Positions 32,139-39,547 are shown, counted from the first letter of the stretch. The stretch: DNA of 50,508 nt from Colimorpha_A sp045533115 (GCA_045533115.1 JAZSHF010000059.1:1-50508), one strand, 5' to 3'. Numbers and translations: made by a program. The notes: generated from the letters alone by a model not told the origin.

Positions 32139-34796
32139 TTAATTTTCGGTTTTCTTCTTAGTGCAAAGCTTTACTATCTCTACAATCGGTATAGTCGAAA
32201 GCGCAAGCGCTAGAGCGATTCCGTATTCGGCAAGTCCGATGTCGTCGGAGAAGCCGAAGAGGTTATTGAGCGCGGGAACGAAGATGAGCGCGGTCGTGAG
32301 GAGAAGCGATACGACCATCGAGCCCCAGAGGATCATATTGTGGCTCTTGAGCTTGAATATTGAGCCGTGGGAGCGGAGATTGTATGAATGGAATATCTCT
32401 GCCATCGACATTGCAAGGAACGCAAGCGTTATACCGTGAGTGCTCTGTCCGATGCCCCAATGATGCCACTCGAAACGGTAGCCGATGAAGTAAGCGGCGA
32501 GAGTGATGAGGGATATCATAATACCCTGGTATGCGATGTTGAAGCCCATACCACCCGCGAAGATGCCTTCGTTGCTCTTACGGGGCTTGCGTGTCATAAT
32601 ATCGGGCTCTGCTTTTTCGGTTCCGAGTGCAAGAGCGGGAACGGAGTCTGTTACGAGGTTGATAAAAAGAAGATGAGGTGCGCGGAGAATGGTGAATCCG
32701 CAGAGCGTTGCGGTGAACACGCTTATTACCTCGGAGAGGTTTGAGGAAAGAAGGAACTGAATACATTTCGTGATGTTATCGTAAATTCTTCTTCCTTCTG
32801 CAACTGCACTTACGATCGTCGCGAAGTTATCGTCTGCAAGGATCATATCCGCGACGTTCTTGGTAACGTCGGTACCCGTGATACCCATACCGATACCGAT
32901 ATCGGCGCTCTTTATCGAGGGCGCGTCGTTTACGCCGTCGCCCGTCATTGCAGTTACCATACCGCGCTTACGCCAAGCGTTGACTATTCTCGTCTTATGC
33001 TCGGGCTGAACGCGGGCGTATACGGAATATTTTGTTACGAGCTCGTCAAATTCCGCGTCGGAATACTTGTCTATCTCGGCACCCGTTATTGCTTCCGATG
33101 CGTCACTTATGATTCCGAGCGTCTTTGCAATCGCAACGGCGGTGTCCTTGTGGTCGCCGGTTATCATTATCGGACGGACGCCTGCAAGCACACACTGTCT
33201 GACCGCCTCGGTGACCTCTGGACGAACGGGGTCGATCATTCCGACAAGACCTATGAAGGTAAGGTCGTTTTCAAGCGCGGCGGGGGAGCAGTCGCTCGGC
33301 ATTGAGGGATGCTTCTTGTATGCACAGGCGAGAACGCGGAGTGCCTGAGAGGCAAACTCGGTGTTCTTAGAAAGGATCTCTGCCTTGTATGCATCGGTAA
33401 GGGCAACCTCGCTTCCGTTCACGAGGATCTTGGTGCAACGCGCAAGAAGCTCGTCGGGAGCGCCCTTGGTGTACTGAATTATGTTACCGTTATCGTTATG
33501 AACGGTAGACATCATCTTTCTGCCCGAGTCGAAGGGAGCCTCGCCTACACGGGGAGACGTCTTTTCAAGCTCGTTTTTGTGTAGACCGAGCTTGGTTGCG
33601 TAGTTAACGAGCGCACATTCGGTCGGCTCGCCCACTGCTTCGCCGCTTTCGTCGGGGCTTGCGTCTGAGCAGAGTGCCATAGCGATGGCGAGCAGGTCGT
33701 TATCACTGCCCCAGCTGTCAACGACGGTCATTTTGTTCTGAGTAAGGGTTCCGGTCTTGTCGGAGCAGATTATCTGCGTACAGCCGAGCGTCTCAACAGC
33801 GGTCAGACGGCGGATGATCGCGTTCTGCTTCGACATCTTTGTAACGCCCATCGAAAGAACGATGGTAACGACTGCGGCAAGTCCTTCGGGGATAGCCGCA
33901 ACCGCAAGGGATACTGCGGGCATAAACGCGTCCTCGAGAATTACGCTGAGGGCATTTTTCGAGGTCAGAATATCTCTGTTCATAAACAAAGTGAATCCGA
34001 ACATAAATACGCATATACCGAGCACGAGCCAGGTAAGGATCTTAGAAAGCTGAGAGAGCTTTTTCTGAAGGGGGGTTTCTCCCTCCTCGGCTTCGGTGAT
34101 AGCGGTAGCTATCTTACCCATTTCGGTGTTCATGCCGATTCCGGTCACTACCATTGTTCCGCGTCCGTAAACGACGACGCTTCCCATGTAGCACATATTC
34201 TTTCTGTCGCCGAGCGGAACGTCGCCGTTATCTGCGGCAGTAAGAACGTGATCGACCTTGTCGGACGGTACGCTTTCGCCCGTCAGCGCCGCTTCCTCTA
34301 TCTTCATACTCGCGCTTTCAAGTATTCGTCCGTCGGCAGGAACTGCGTCGCCCGCTTCGAGAACAACGATATCACCGATAACGAGGTCCTCGCTTCGAAC
34401 CGTGACGAGCTTTCCGTCACGAATGACCTTTGAGGTCGCCGCCGCCATTTCCTTCAGCGCGTCGATCGCCTTTTCCGCCTTGCTTTCCTGAACGACACCG
34501 AGGACGGTGTTGAGGATAACGACGGCGAGAATGATAAAAACGTCGGTCGGAAGCTTATCGGGGTGGAGCGACAGCTCGGTAACTGCCGATACGATAGCCG
34601 CGCCGATGAGAACGAGAACCATCGGGTCGATAAGCTGTGAGATGATCCTCTGGAAGAGAGTGATCTTCTTGCCCTCGGCGAGCTTGTTTTTTCCGTCACG
34701 CGCCTGACGCGTTTCGACCTCTTTTTCGGTCAGACCGTTTTTCGAGGAGGCAACGGATTTAAGCACTTCTTCTTTTTCTGATAGGTAATGCTTCAT
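32139..34796 (-). CDS. P-type cation ATPase (PMR1/SERCA-like Ca2+/Mn2+ pump)
   Basis: The 885-residue protein has TGES (172-175) of the actuator domain and the M4 motif PEGL (303-306). The phosphorylated Asp is D346 in DKTGTLT, the hinge is TGDGVNDAPSIKSADIGI, and NLVTDSVPALAL in M6 carries the ion-binding N and D. Ten helices and the N-terminal cation-ATPase domain match bacterial Ca2+ ATPases and the SPCA/PMR1 pumps that also move Mn2+. A yybP-ykoY Mn2+ riboswitch precedes it, so manganese export is the likely job. AAAGGAACC is the ribosome site. Single-gene unit. Confidence 0.92.
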   Translation of the reverse strand: MKHYLSEKEEVLKSVASSKNGLTEKEVETRQARDGKNKLAEGKKITLFQRIISQLIDPMVLVLIGAAIVSAVTELSLHPDKLPTDVFIILAVVILNTVLGVVQESKAEKAIDALKEMAAATSKVIRDGKLVTVRSEDLVIGDIVVLEAGDAVPADGRILESASMKIEEAALTGESVPSDKVDHVLTAADNGDVPLGDRKNMCYMGSVVVYGRGTMVVTGIGMNTEMGKIATAITEAEEGETPLQKKLSQLSKILTWLVLGICVFMFGFTLFMNRDILTSKNALSVILEDAFMPAVSLAVAAIPEGLAAVVTIVLSMGVTKMSKQNAIIRRLTAVETLGCTQIICSDKTGTLTQNKMTVVDSWGSDNDLLAIAMALCSDASPDESGEAVGEPTECALVNYATKLGLHKNELEKTSPRVGEAPFDSGRKMMSTVHNDNGNIIQYTKGAPDELLARCTKILVNGSEVALTDAYKAEILSKNTEFASQALRVLACAYKKHPSMPSDCSPAALENDLTFIGLVGMIDPVRPEVTEAVRQCVLAGVRPIMITGDHKDTAVAIAKTLGIISDASEAITGAEIDKYSDAEFDELVTKYSVYARVQPEHKTRIVNAWRKRGMVTAMTGDGVNDAPSIKSADIGIGMGITGTDVTKNVADMILADDNFATIVSAVAEGRRIYDNITKCIQFLLSSNLSEVISVFTATLCGFTILRAPHLLFINLVTDSVPALALGTEKAEPDIMTRKPRKSNEGIFAGGMGFNIAYQGIMISLITLAAYFIGYRFEWHHWGIGQSTHGITLAFLAMSMAEIFHSYNLRSHGSIFKLKSHNMILWGSMVVSLLLTTALIFVPALNNLFGFSDDIGLAEYGIALALALSTIPIVEIVKLCTKKKTEN

Positions 34797-34842
34797 TTTT
34801 TTGGTTCCTTTCGGTTTATGGGAATATGTATAAAATAAAAAT

Positions 34843-34881
34843 AACGAGCCGATGCACGGGAAAACCGCACACAGTCTCGTT
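34843..34881 (-). terminator. Riboswitch expression platform (intrinsic terminator)
   Basis: On the minus strand AACGAG (34881-34876) pairs with CTCGTT (34848-34843) around an imperfect inner stem, followed by ATTTTTATTTTAT. The 5' arm includes the GAGAC 3' end of the aptamer, so aptamer and terminator are mutually exclusive. Confidence 0.7.
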
Positions 34882-34958
34882 CTTTAATTCAAGCCAAACG
34901 GATGTTATCCGCGGGATGTTTGACTTGACACGCTTTCGCGCAAACTACTCCCTATGTT
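34868..34958 (-). ncRNA. yybP-ykoY manganese riboswitch (aptamer)
   Basis: On the minus strand the RNA reads GGGAGTAGTTTGCGCGAAAG, then GTCAAGTCAAACATC, then a CGGATAACATCCG hairpin, then TTTGGCTTGA and ACGAGACT. These blocks, in this order, are the conserved parts of the yybP-ykoY class, which binds Mn2+ and raises expression of Mn2+ exporters and related membrane proteins. Position directly ahead of a P-type ATPase and ahead of a terminator agrees. Exact ends are approximate. Confirmation needs an Rfam RF00080 covariance search. Confidence 0.82.
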
Positions 34959-34964
34959 ATGGTA

Positions 34965-34993
34965 ATTTTATCATATTATTTTATTGTTGTCAA
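34965..34993 (-). promoter_or_regulatory. Promoter of the riboswitch-ATPase unit
   Basis: TTGACA (34993-34988) and TAAAAT (34970-34965) on the minus strand, 17 bases apart; it lies right after the stop of pgeF. Confidence 0.82.
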
Positions 34994-34998
34994 GGATT

Positions 34999-35769
34999 TT
35001 ATAATATAATTCCGCCCATCATCAGCCCGCGTTCACCGTGACTTGCGCGGTGTGAAAAGAAAACGTCGCTTTCACACGAGGTGCAATTCGGGCATATATT
35101 TATATTTTCGGGCTTGACTCCGACGGATATGAGAAGACGGCGGTTCATTGACGGAAGATCCGCATAGAAATGATCCTTCTTATCGCTCGGTGTAATGAAC
35201 GAAAGAAGCTCGCCTCCGTATTCGGCTTCCTTTACTGCATTGACGAACGGAATATCGACCTCGTAGCAGCAGGGGTGAATACAAGGTCCAATCGCGACCT
35301 TGATGTTTTCAGCCGACGCGCCGAGGGCGGTCATTTTATTAACTGCATTGACGGCTATACCGCTTGCGGTACCGCGCCAACCCGCGTGAACGGCGGCGAT
35401 CACGCCGATATCATCATAAAGGAGTATCGGTACGCAATCAGCAACCTTGACGGTCAGAAGAAGCCCTTTTTCGTTCGTTACGAAGCCGTCGCATTCAAAA
35501 TGACGTCCGAGGTCGGCTTTTGTTACCGCTTCAACAATATTCGAGTGTATCTGCTTCGCTGAGAATATCCTAGCCGGATCGCTTCCGAGGGCTTCGGCAT
35601 ATCGGCGTCGGTTTTCCTTTACGTCCTTTTCCTCCCCCATTCCGAGGTCGAGGGTGTCAAGACCGCCGCCGTGACTGACTCCGCCATCTCGCGTCGAAAA
35701 TCCGTGGGTGCATTTTATATTATCAGATATTAAGATCGGCAACGCGCCGATTTTTATAAATCCGCTCAT
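34999..35769 (-). CDS. pgeF: YfiH/PgeF family laccase-domain protein
   Basis: The 256-residue product has the family motifs CTHGFSTRDGGVSHG, SAKQIHSNIV, TVKVADCVPILL and IAAVHAGWRGTASGIAVNAV, with the His-Cys-His metal-site residues present. Members of this family act on purine nucleosides (adenosine/inosine phosphorolysis or deamination) or as an editing amidase for misincorporated L-Ser in peptidoglycan precursors in E. coli. The role in Clostridia is not settled. AGGACGAGG precedes the ATG. Its promoter (TTGATA-17-TATAAT) points leftward from the spacer shared with the MazF-like gene. Confidence 0.9.
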   Translation of the reverse strand: MSGFIKIGALPILISDNIKCTHGFSTRDGGVSHGGGLDTLDLGMGEEKDVKENRRRYAEALGSDPARIFSAKQIHSNIVEAVTKADLGRHFECDGFVTNEKGLLLTVKVADCVPILLYDDIGVIAAVHAGWRGTASGIAVNAVNKMTALGASAENIKVAIGPCIHPCCYEVDIPFVNAVKEAEYGGELLSFITPSDKKDHFYADLPSMNRRLLISVGVKPENINICPNCTSCESDVFFSHRASHGERGLMMGGIIL

Positions 35770-35798
35770 TTTCCTCGTCCTTTCGTTTCCGTATATTT

Positions 35799-35827
35799 AT
35801 TATATTATACTTTTCCGCAATTATCAA
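35799..35827 (-). promoter_or_regulatory. Promoter of pgeF
   Basis: On the minus strand TTGATA (35827-35822) and TATAAT (35804-35799) are 17 bases apart, 30 bases before the start codon. Confidence 0.72.
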
Positions 35828-35832
35828 TACCG

Positions 35833-35861
35833 TTAACATCATACTTTTTTCCGCGTAAAAT
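35833..35861 (+). promoter_or_regulatory. Probable promoter of the MazF-like gene
   Basis: TTAACA (35833-35838) and TAAAAT (35856-35861) with a 17-base spacer; transcription would begin near 35868. Confidence 0.5.
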
Positions 35862-35866
35862 AATTA

Positions 35867-35942
35867 CTGTAAGAGCATCAAATTTTCGTCGGCGCGAATA
35901 TTATTCCCATACTTGCCGAAAAATAGAAGTGTACTCTTACAG
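35867..35942 (+). promoter_or_regulatory. Widely spaced inverted repeat in the MazF-like leader
   Basis: CTGTAAGAG (35867-35875) and CTCTTACAG (35934-35942) are perfect 9-bp arms 58 bases apart. One arm is at the predicted transcription start, the other 14 bases before the ribosome site. It may form an RNA stem or bind a repressor. Confidence 0.4.
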
Positions 35943-35968
35943 GACGCAAAAACGAAAGGAAAATTATT

Positions 35969-36349
35969 ATGACGTGTAAACGCGGAGATATATTTTATGC
36001 CGATCTTAGTCCCGTTGTCGGCTCGGAGCAAGGGGGACTTCGTCCCGTTCTTATAATCCAAAACGACGTAGGCAACAGGTACAGCCCGACGGTTATTGCC
36101 GCGGCAATAACCTCGCGCACGGGAAAAGCAAAGCTTCCGACTCATATCGGAGTCGAAGCAATGATGTCAAGCGACGGCGGGCTTATGAAAAATTCCGTTA
36201 TACTGCTCGAGCAGGTAAGAACGCTTGACAAAACGCGACTGAAGGAGAAAATGGGACATCTTGATGACAGCGTTATGAGACGTGTAAATGAGGCGATCGC
36301 CGTCAGCTTCGGGCTCGGTGGCACCGCACCTAACGAAATAATCGGTTGA
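35969..36349 (+). CDS. MazF/PemK-family endoribonuclease toxin (EndoA-like)
   Basis: The 126-residue product matches Bacillus EndoA/NdoA closely: CKRGDIFYADLSPVVGSEQG, then GLRPVLIIQNDVGNRYSPTV with the catalytic Arg, then IAAAITSRTGKAKLPTHI with the catalytic Thr. The C-terminus has LLEQVRTLDKTRLKEKMGHL. MazF toxins cut mRNA at short specific sequences. The usual MazE-like antitoxin is missing: the 200 bases upstream hold no open frame with a ribosome site. It may be controlled by an antitoxin elsewhere, as in several Clostridia with a single chromosomal mazF. GAAAGGAAAA precedes the ATG. Confidence 0.9.
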   Translation: MTCKRGDIFYADLSPVVGSEQGGLRPVLIIQNDVGNRYSPTVIAAAITSRTGKAKLPTHIGVEAMMSSDGGLMKNSVILLEQVRTLDKTRLKEKMGHLDDSVMRRVNEAIAVSFGLGGTAPNEIIG

Positions 36350-36352
36350 TAC

Positions 36353-36381
36353 TTGAAAAATACCGCATATCCGTGTATAAT
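36353..36381 (+). promoter_or_regulatory. Promoter of the pseudo-NTase/HEPN pair
   Basis: TTGAAA (36353-36358) and TATAAT (36376-36381) are exactly 17 bases apart, directly after the MazF-like gene. The pair is therefore expressed on its own. Confidence 0.78.
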
Positions 36382-36407
36382 ATAGGTAGGAAACGGAGGT
36401 GCGGAAT

Positions 36408-36698
36408 ATGGATACGGCTTTAGACTCAATCGTAAGAACGGTCGTGGGCGAGGTAAGCCCCAAAAAAATAATCGTTTACGGCGAAAAGAAAAACGGCGAG
36501 TGTCTGCGGGAGGCGAGCTTGCTTATCGTCGTGAAGAGCGACCCGAAGGAAGCCGAAAAACGGCTTTATCGGGTTCTTGACTGCGAAATTGCCTTGAATC
36601 TGCTCGTGTATAAGGAAGACGATTTTCTTCTTCTTGAACGGGACGAAACAAGCTATGCATACAGCATAATGTCGAAGGGCAGGGTGCTTTATGGGTAG
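36408..36698 (+). CDS. Degenerate nucleotidyltransferase-like (MNT) protein
   Basis: The 96-residue product has the size and opening of a minimal nucleotidyltransferase: a helix, then KKIIVYGEKKNGECLREASL, where an active enzyme would show F/Y-G-S followed by D-x-D. Here GS is GE, and both aspartates are replaced (ASLL). The late segment EIALNLLVYKEDDFLLLE is family-like. In HEPN-MNT pairs the MNT partner neutralises the HEPN toxin, in studied cases by adding AMP, which this protein should not be able to do. It overlaps the HEPN gene by eight bases. GGAGGTG places the start at 36408. Family assignment is by layout and context; moderate confidence. Confidence 0.6.
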   Translation: MDTALDSIVRTVVGEVSPKKIIVYGEKKNGECLREASLLIVVKSDPKEAEKRLYRVLDCEIALNLLVYKEDDFLLLERDETSYAYSIMSKGRVLYG

Positions 36699-37116
36699 GA
36701 AACGCGGAAAGCCGAACGATAGTAAGAGATACATCGACTGGCTCGAGCGGGCGGAATGCGACCTCGACTCCGCGCGTATACTGAAAGATAATAACGGCGA
36801 TAACTGCAACGCCGCATTTCACTGTCAGCAGTGCATCGAAAAGGCGCTTAAGGGTTATCTTCTCTACAAAACGGGCAAGCACGTTGACGGCCATAACCTG
36901 ACCTTTCTTTGCCGAAGCGCCTGCCGCATCGACCGAAAATTCGACGAGTGGCTTGACGAAAGCACCTCTCTGAATAGGTACTATATTGAAACGCGCTACC
37001 CGACCGACGTCGGCTTCGACATTTCCGACTCCGAGCTTGACAAGGTATATAAAATGGCAAACGATACGTATTCCTTTATTTTCGGAGTCATATCGGGCGA
37101 GGTAATTGAAAAATAA
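36691..37116 (+). CDS. HEPN-domain protein
   Basis: The 141-residue product has the HEPN four-helix pattern: YIDWLERAECDLDSARIL, NAAFHCQQCIEKALKGYLLY, KHVDGHNLTFLCR and STSLNRYYIETRYPTDVGFD. HEPN proteins paired with a small nucleotidyltransferase form toxin-antitoxin modules; the toxin is often an RNase with an R-x4-6-H motif. I do not find that motif here, so RNase activity is doubtful. Overlaps the MNT-like gene by eight bases, and a perfect terminator follows 14 bases after the stop. Confidence 0.82.
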   Translation: MGRKRGKPNDSKRYIDWLERAECDLDSARILKDNNGDNCNAAFHCQQCIEKALKGYLLYKTGKHVDGHNLTFLCRSACRIDRKFDEWLDESTSLNRYYIETRYPTDVGFDISDSELDKVYKMANDTYSFIFGVISGEVIEK

Positions 37117-37123
37117 GGATAAA

Positions 37124-37154
37124 AAAATACGGAAGCCGTCGGCTTCCGTATTTT
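37124..37154. terminator. Bidirectional terminator
   Basis: Perfect 14-bp stem AAAATACGGAAGCC-GTC-GGCTTCCGTATTTT between the converging HEPN gene and the small membrane protein gene. Confidence 0.92.
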
Positions 37155-37168
37155 CGTTGATTATTTAA

Positions 37169-37423
37169 TCAAACCTTTCCGAGGAAGGAAAGAACGCAGA
37201 CAACGATGTTGACAATTCCGTAGATGTCAAGGGCAATACCGATGATCCAGGTAATTACGCTGAGGAAGGGAAGGATAGAGGTAACGATTCCTGCGACGAG
37301 GCCGGTAAGCCAACCAACGAGAGCACAGAAAACGATTCCGATAACGATCCAAATGATAAGCGAAACGATATCGCCCTTCTTTACCTTGAGGCCGAGAGGC
37401 CAATACTTTTTGAGAAGATCCAT
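37169..37423 (-). CDS. Small hydrophobic membrane protein
   Basis: The 84-residue product has a basic head (MDLLKKYWPLGLKVKKGD) and then two or three hydrophobic helices rich in Ile, Val and Gly (IIWIVIGIVFCALVGWLTGL and IIGIALDIYGIVNIVVCVLS). No family is recognised. A promoter (TTGCAT-17-TATAAT) and GAGGTA ribosome site stand upstream and a terminator follows, so this is a real, singly transcribed gene. It could be a small stress or accessory membrane peptide; no function can be assigned. Confidence 0.7.
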   Translation of the reverse strand: MDLLKKYWPLGLKVKKGDIVSLIIWIVIGIVFCALVGWLTGLVAGIVTSILPFLSVITWIIGIALDIYGIVNIVVCVLSFLGKV

Positions 37424-37454
37424 AATATATACCTCACTTTTATGTAGTAATTAT

Positions 37455-37483
37455 ATTATAAACTGTTGTTTAATAAAATGCAA
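37455..37483 (-). promoter_or_regulatory. Promoter of the small hydrophobic protein gene
   Basis: TTGCAT (37483-37478) and TATAAT (37460-37455) on the minus strand, 17 bases apart. Confidence 0.68.
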
Positions 37484-37520
37484 TAGAATTGTGAATATTT
37501 CTGCAAAAAGATAAAAAGTG

Positions 37521-37549
37521 TAGACAAAGATATATTCGTGTGGTATAAT
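37521..37549 (+). promoter_or_regulatory. Promoter of the lipoprotein remnant
   Basis: TAGACA (37521-37526) and TATAAT (37544-37549) with a 17-base spacer, followed 12 bases later by GTG. Confidence 0.72.
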
Positions 37550-37561
37550 TAGAGCGGAAGG

Positions 37562-37636
37562 GTGAAAAGAAAAATTACGAAGAGATTTGCGCTGATTATT
37601 ATCGCAGCGTGTATGCTCGTTACCTGCCTTGCCTGA
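37562..37636 (+). pseudogene. Lipoprotein signal-peptide remnant, stop at the lipobox Cys
   Basis: A GTG start after GGAAGG opens a 24-codon frame whose end, ALIIIAACMLVTCLA, mirrors IAACMLITCFA of the lipoprotein encoded at 38008. The next codon is TGA where the paralogue has TGC for the lipid-modified cysteine. Nothing convincing follows in frame: the next 100 bases give no family-like residues. This is best read as the 5' stump of a duplicated lipoprotein gene. A deliberate small leader peptide is possible but less likely. Confidence 0.6.
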
Positions 37637-37712
37637 CGCTCGGGTTTCATCTTGCGTTCACATATCCATCACAAATGTTTACATTTGAAGCAAATAATTT
37701 ATACTTAATTAG

Positions 37713-37752
37713 CACATTATTGATAGCGAATAATGTGTCATAATGATATAAT
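37713..37752 (+). promoter_or_regulatory. Inverted repeat over an extended -10 promoter
   Basis: CACATTATT (37713-37721) and AATAATGTG (37729-37737) are perfect 9-bp arms around gatagcg. Ten bases further lies TATAAT (37747-37752) with the extended TG motif (tgaTATAAT). The repeat covers the -35 position, as an operator would. The remaining spacer to 38007 has a CCTCG/CGAGG hairpin (37841-37854) followed by gcttttgtt and an imperfect stem at 37944-37972. Confidence 0.45.
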
Positions 37753-38007
37753 ATTTTTGCTAAAAGCGATAAAAATTTCGCTAAAATTGGCAGTATTATG
37801 TGATATATGTAGTACGTTTTGACTCGAAAGTCCAAAAATCCTCGATTCAACGAGGGCTTTTGTTAATTATGCTCAAAAGCCTAAAACGGGTTTTTAACAA
37901 GTTGCACAACTAAAAGCCTTAAGCTTTATCAATTACGGTTTTAACATTTGCCGCAGCCTTTTGCGCGAATGTCAAAATAAAAAATATCCGGTAAAGGAGA
38001 AAATTTT

Positions 38008-39474
38008 ATGAAGAAGTTACTTTTGCTTCTCATCGCCGCTTGTATGCTGATTACGTGCTTCGCTTGCGGTAATGGCGGGAATGGACCAAAACCTGGATAT
38101 CAGCCATCCCCTGATGACAAATGGGACGAACTTCCCGATTACGATTTCGAGGAAGCTGAATTCCGTGTGAGCACAAGAGGTCACTACGGCAATCAGGAGG
38201 TCGTCGTTGCTGACGAAACCTCCGAAAACGTCGTTGACGTTGCGCTTATGTACAGAAACGCCAGGGTTGAAGACAGATATAACGTTGTCATCACCCCGCA
38301 GGTCGAAGACGATACCGCTTTTGCGCACGTCAATATCGTTCTTAATGCTTGTACGCTGATGATGGATAACTTTGATCTCGCGATGACCTACGTTTACGAG
38401 AGCGCTCCTCTTATCACGAACGGCTTCGTTCTTAACTGGGCAAAGCTCCCCTACACCAAGCTTCAGCAGACTCACTGGATCAACGGTATGAACGAGGTAT
38501 ACTCCGTTCGCGGCGCTATCTACACCGCTATTTCCAAGATGTGTATCTCCATCCTCAGTCAGACCTCTTGTATGCTCTACAACCGTTCTCTCGGAGACGA
38601 ATGGAAGGGCGAGGATTTCTCCTCCGACCTCATTCAGACCGTCCTTGACGGCGGCTGGACCTACGATTACCTTATGGGCATCGTAAATGAGTACGGCTGG
38701 GATGATTCCGGTAACGACGGACGTACCCCCGATGATAGCTATGGGCTTTATTTGACTAAAGACTGGGCAATCGATACCTGGCACGCTGCTTGGGATCTTC
38801 CTTGCGTTCGTGACAACGGAAACGGTCTTGAAGACGTTATGTGGAACGACAAGTATCAAACCTACGCAAGCAGAATGCGGACTATGTTTTTCGAGACCAA
38901 CGGTATCTTCCACGGCGATAGGAGCTACGGATCACAGCCTTACACCCAGGCAATGGCTGCTTTCACAAGCAACAGAGCTCTCTTTGCGTTGCTCGATCTT
39001 GGTGCCACCGTCGGCAGTCTCCCCTCCGCTATGGGTGACTCGGTTTATACCATTCTTCCTCAGCCGAAGTACGACGAGAACCAGAAAGAATACAGATCCG
39101 CAATGTATGACAACTACTCTGTAATGTCCGTGCCGATCACTGCTGATGCAGCCTTCGTTTCTCTCATTTGCGAGGCGCTTTCTATCGCTTCCGAAACGCA
39201 GGTTTATCGTGCATACCGCATCGACGCTCTTCAGGGTACCGGTGTTTCCGACCCTGAGTCTATCGAGATGCTCGATATCATTCTCAACAACTCCGCTTGG
39301 GATATCGCAACTCTTCTTTCCTCTCAGCTGCGTATGATTACCATGGTTCGTGAGGATATTGAACAATATCCTGATAGTAGCCAGCTCTTACAGACTTACA
39401 ACTCGAAGAAAGAGGAGATCGCTGGCAAGCTTGAGGAAATCATGACAGCGTTCGATCTGTTCCAGGAAAACTAA
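38008..39474 (+). CDS. Extracellular solute-binding-like lipoprotein
   Basis: The 488-residue product has a lipoprotein signal (LLLLLIAACMLITCFAC), so it is tethered outside the membrane. The mature part has the general look of family-1 sugar-binding proteins: EDRYNVVITPQVEDDTAF, MMDNFDLAMTYVYESAPLI, many Trp and Tyr residues, and a late MSVPITADAAFVSLICEALS, as in large ABC binding proteins. No permease or ATPase genes lie near. Codon use is of the kind seen in the ribosomal genes (many tcc, ctc, acc, aac codons), suggesting high expression. GGTAAAGGAG precedes the ATG. The next large gene is a DUF4091 lipoprotein; the two may serve one polysaccharide. Substrate is unknown. Confidence 0.75.
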   Translation: MKKLLLLLIAACMLITCFACGNGGNGPKPGYQPSPDDKWDELPDYDFEEAEFRVSTRGHYGNQEVVVADETSENVVDVALMYRNARVEDRYNVVITPQVEDDTAFAHVNIVLNACTLMMDNFDLAMTYVYESAPLITNGFVLNWAKLPYTKLQQTHWINGMNEVYSVRGAIYTAISKMCISILSQTSCMLYNRSLGDEWKGEDFSSDLIQTVLDGGWTYDYLMGIVNEYGWDDSGNDGRTPDDSYGLYLTKDWAIDTWHAAWDLPCVRDNGNGLEDVMWNDKYQTYASRMRTMFFETNGIFHGDRSYGSQPYTQAMAAFTSNRALFALLDLGATVGSLPSAMGDSVYTILPQPKYDENQKEYRSAMYDNYSVMSVPITADAAFVSLICEALSIASETQVYRAYRIDALQGTGVSDPESIEMLDIILNNSAWDIATLLSSQLRMITMVREDIEQYPDSSQLLQTYNSKKEEIAGKLEEIMTAFDLFQEN

Positions 39475-39547
39475 AAACATAATCAGTAATCGCTGACATC
39501 GGAAAAGCTGTGACGCTGTCCGTCAAACGGCTTGCTGACAACTGTGT

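Noticed and set aside
35867..35942. Hidden MazE-type antitoxin gene before the MazF-like gene
   Set aside because: No frame of 50 or more codons with a ribosome site exists in 35770-35968 on the plus strand.
37562..37700. Selenocysteine readthrough of TGA at the lipobox cysteine of the remnant
   Set aside because: No SECIS-like hairpin is obvious after the TGA and the downstream frame shows no lipoprotein-like sequence before it ends.
37647..37850. 67-codon minus-strand frame in the spacer before 38008
   Set aside because: AT-rich spacer, no ribosome site, and it would run through the inverted repeat and promoter elements.
37828..37862. tRNA-like T-arm or attachment site (cctcgattcaacgagg)
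   Set aside because: Only one short hairpin fits; no cloverleaf can be formed, and no integrase gene or direct repeat was seen.
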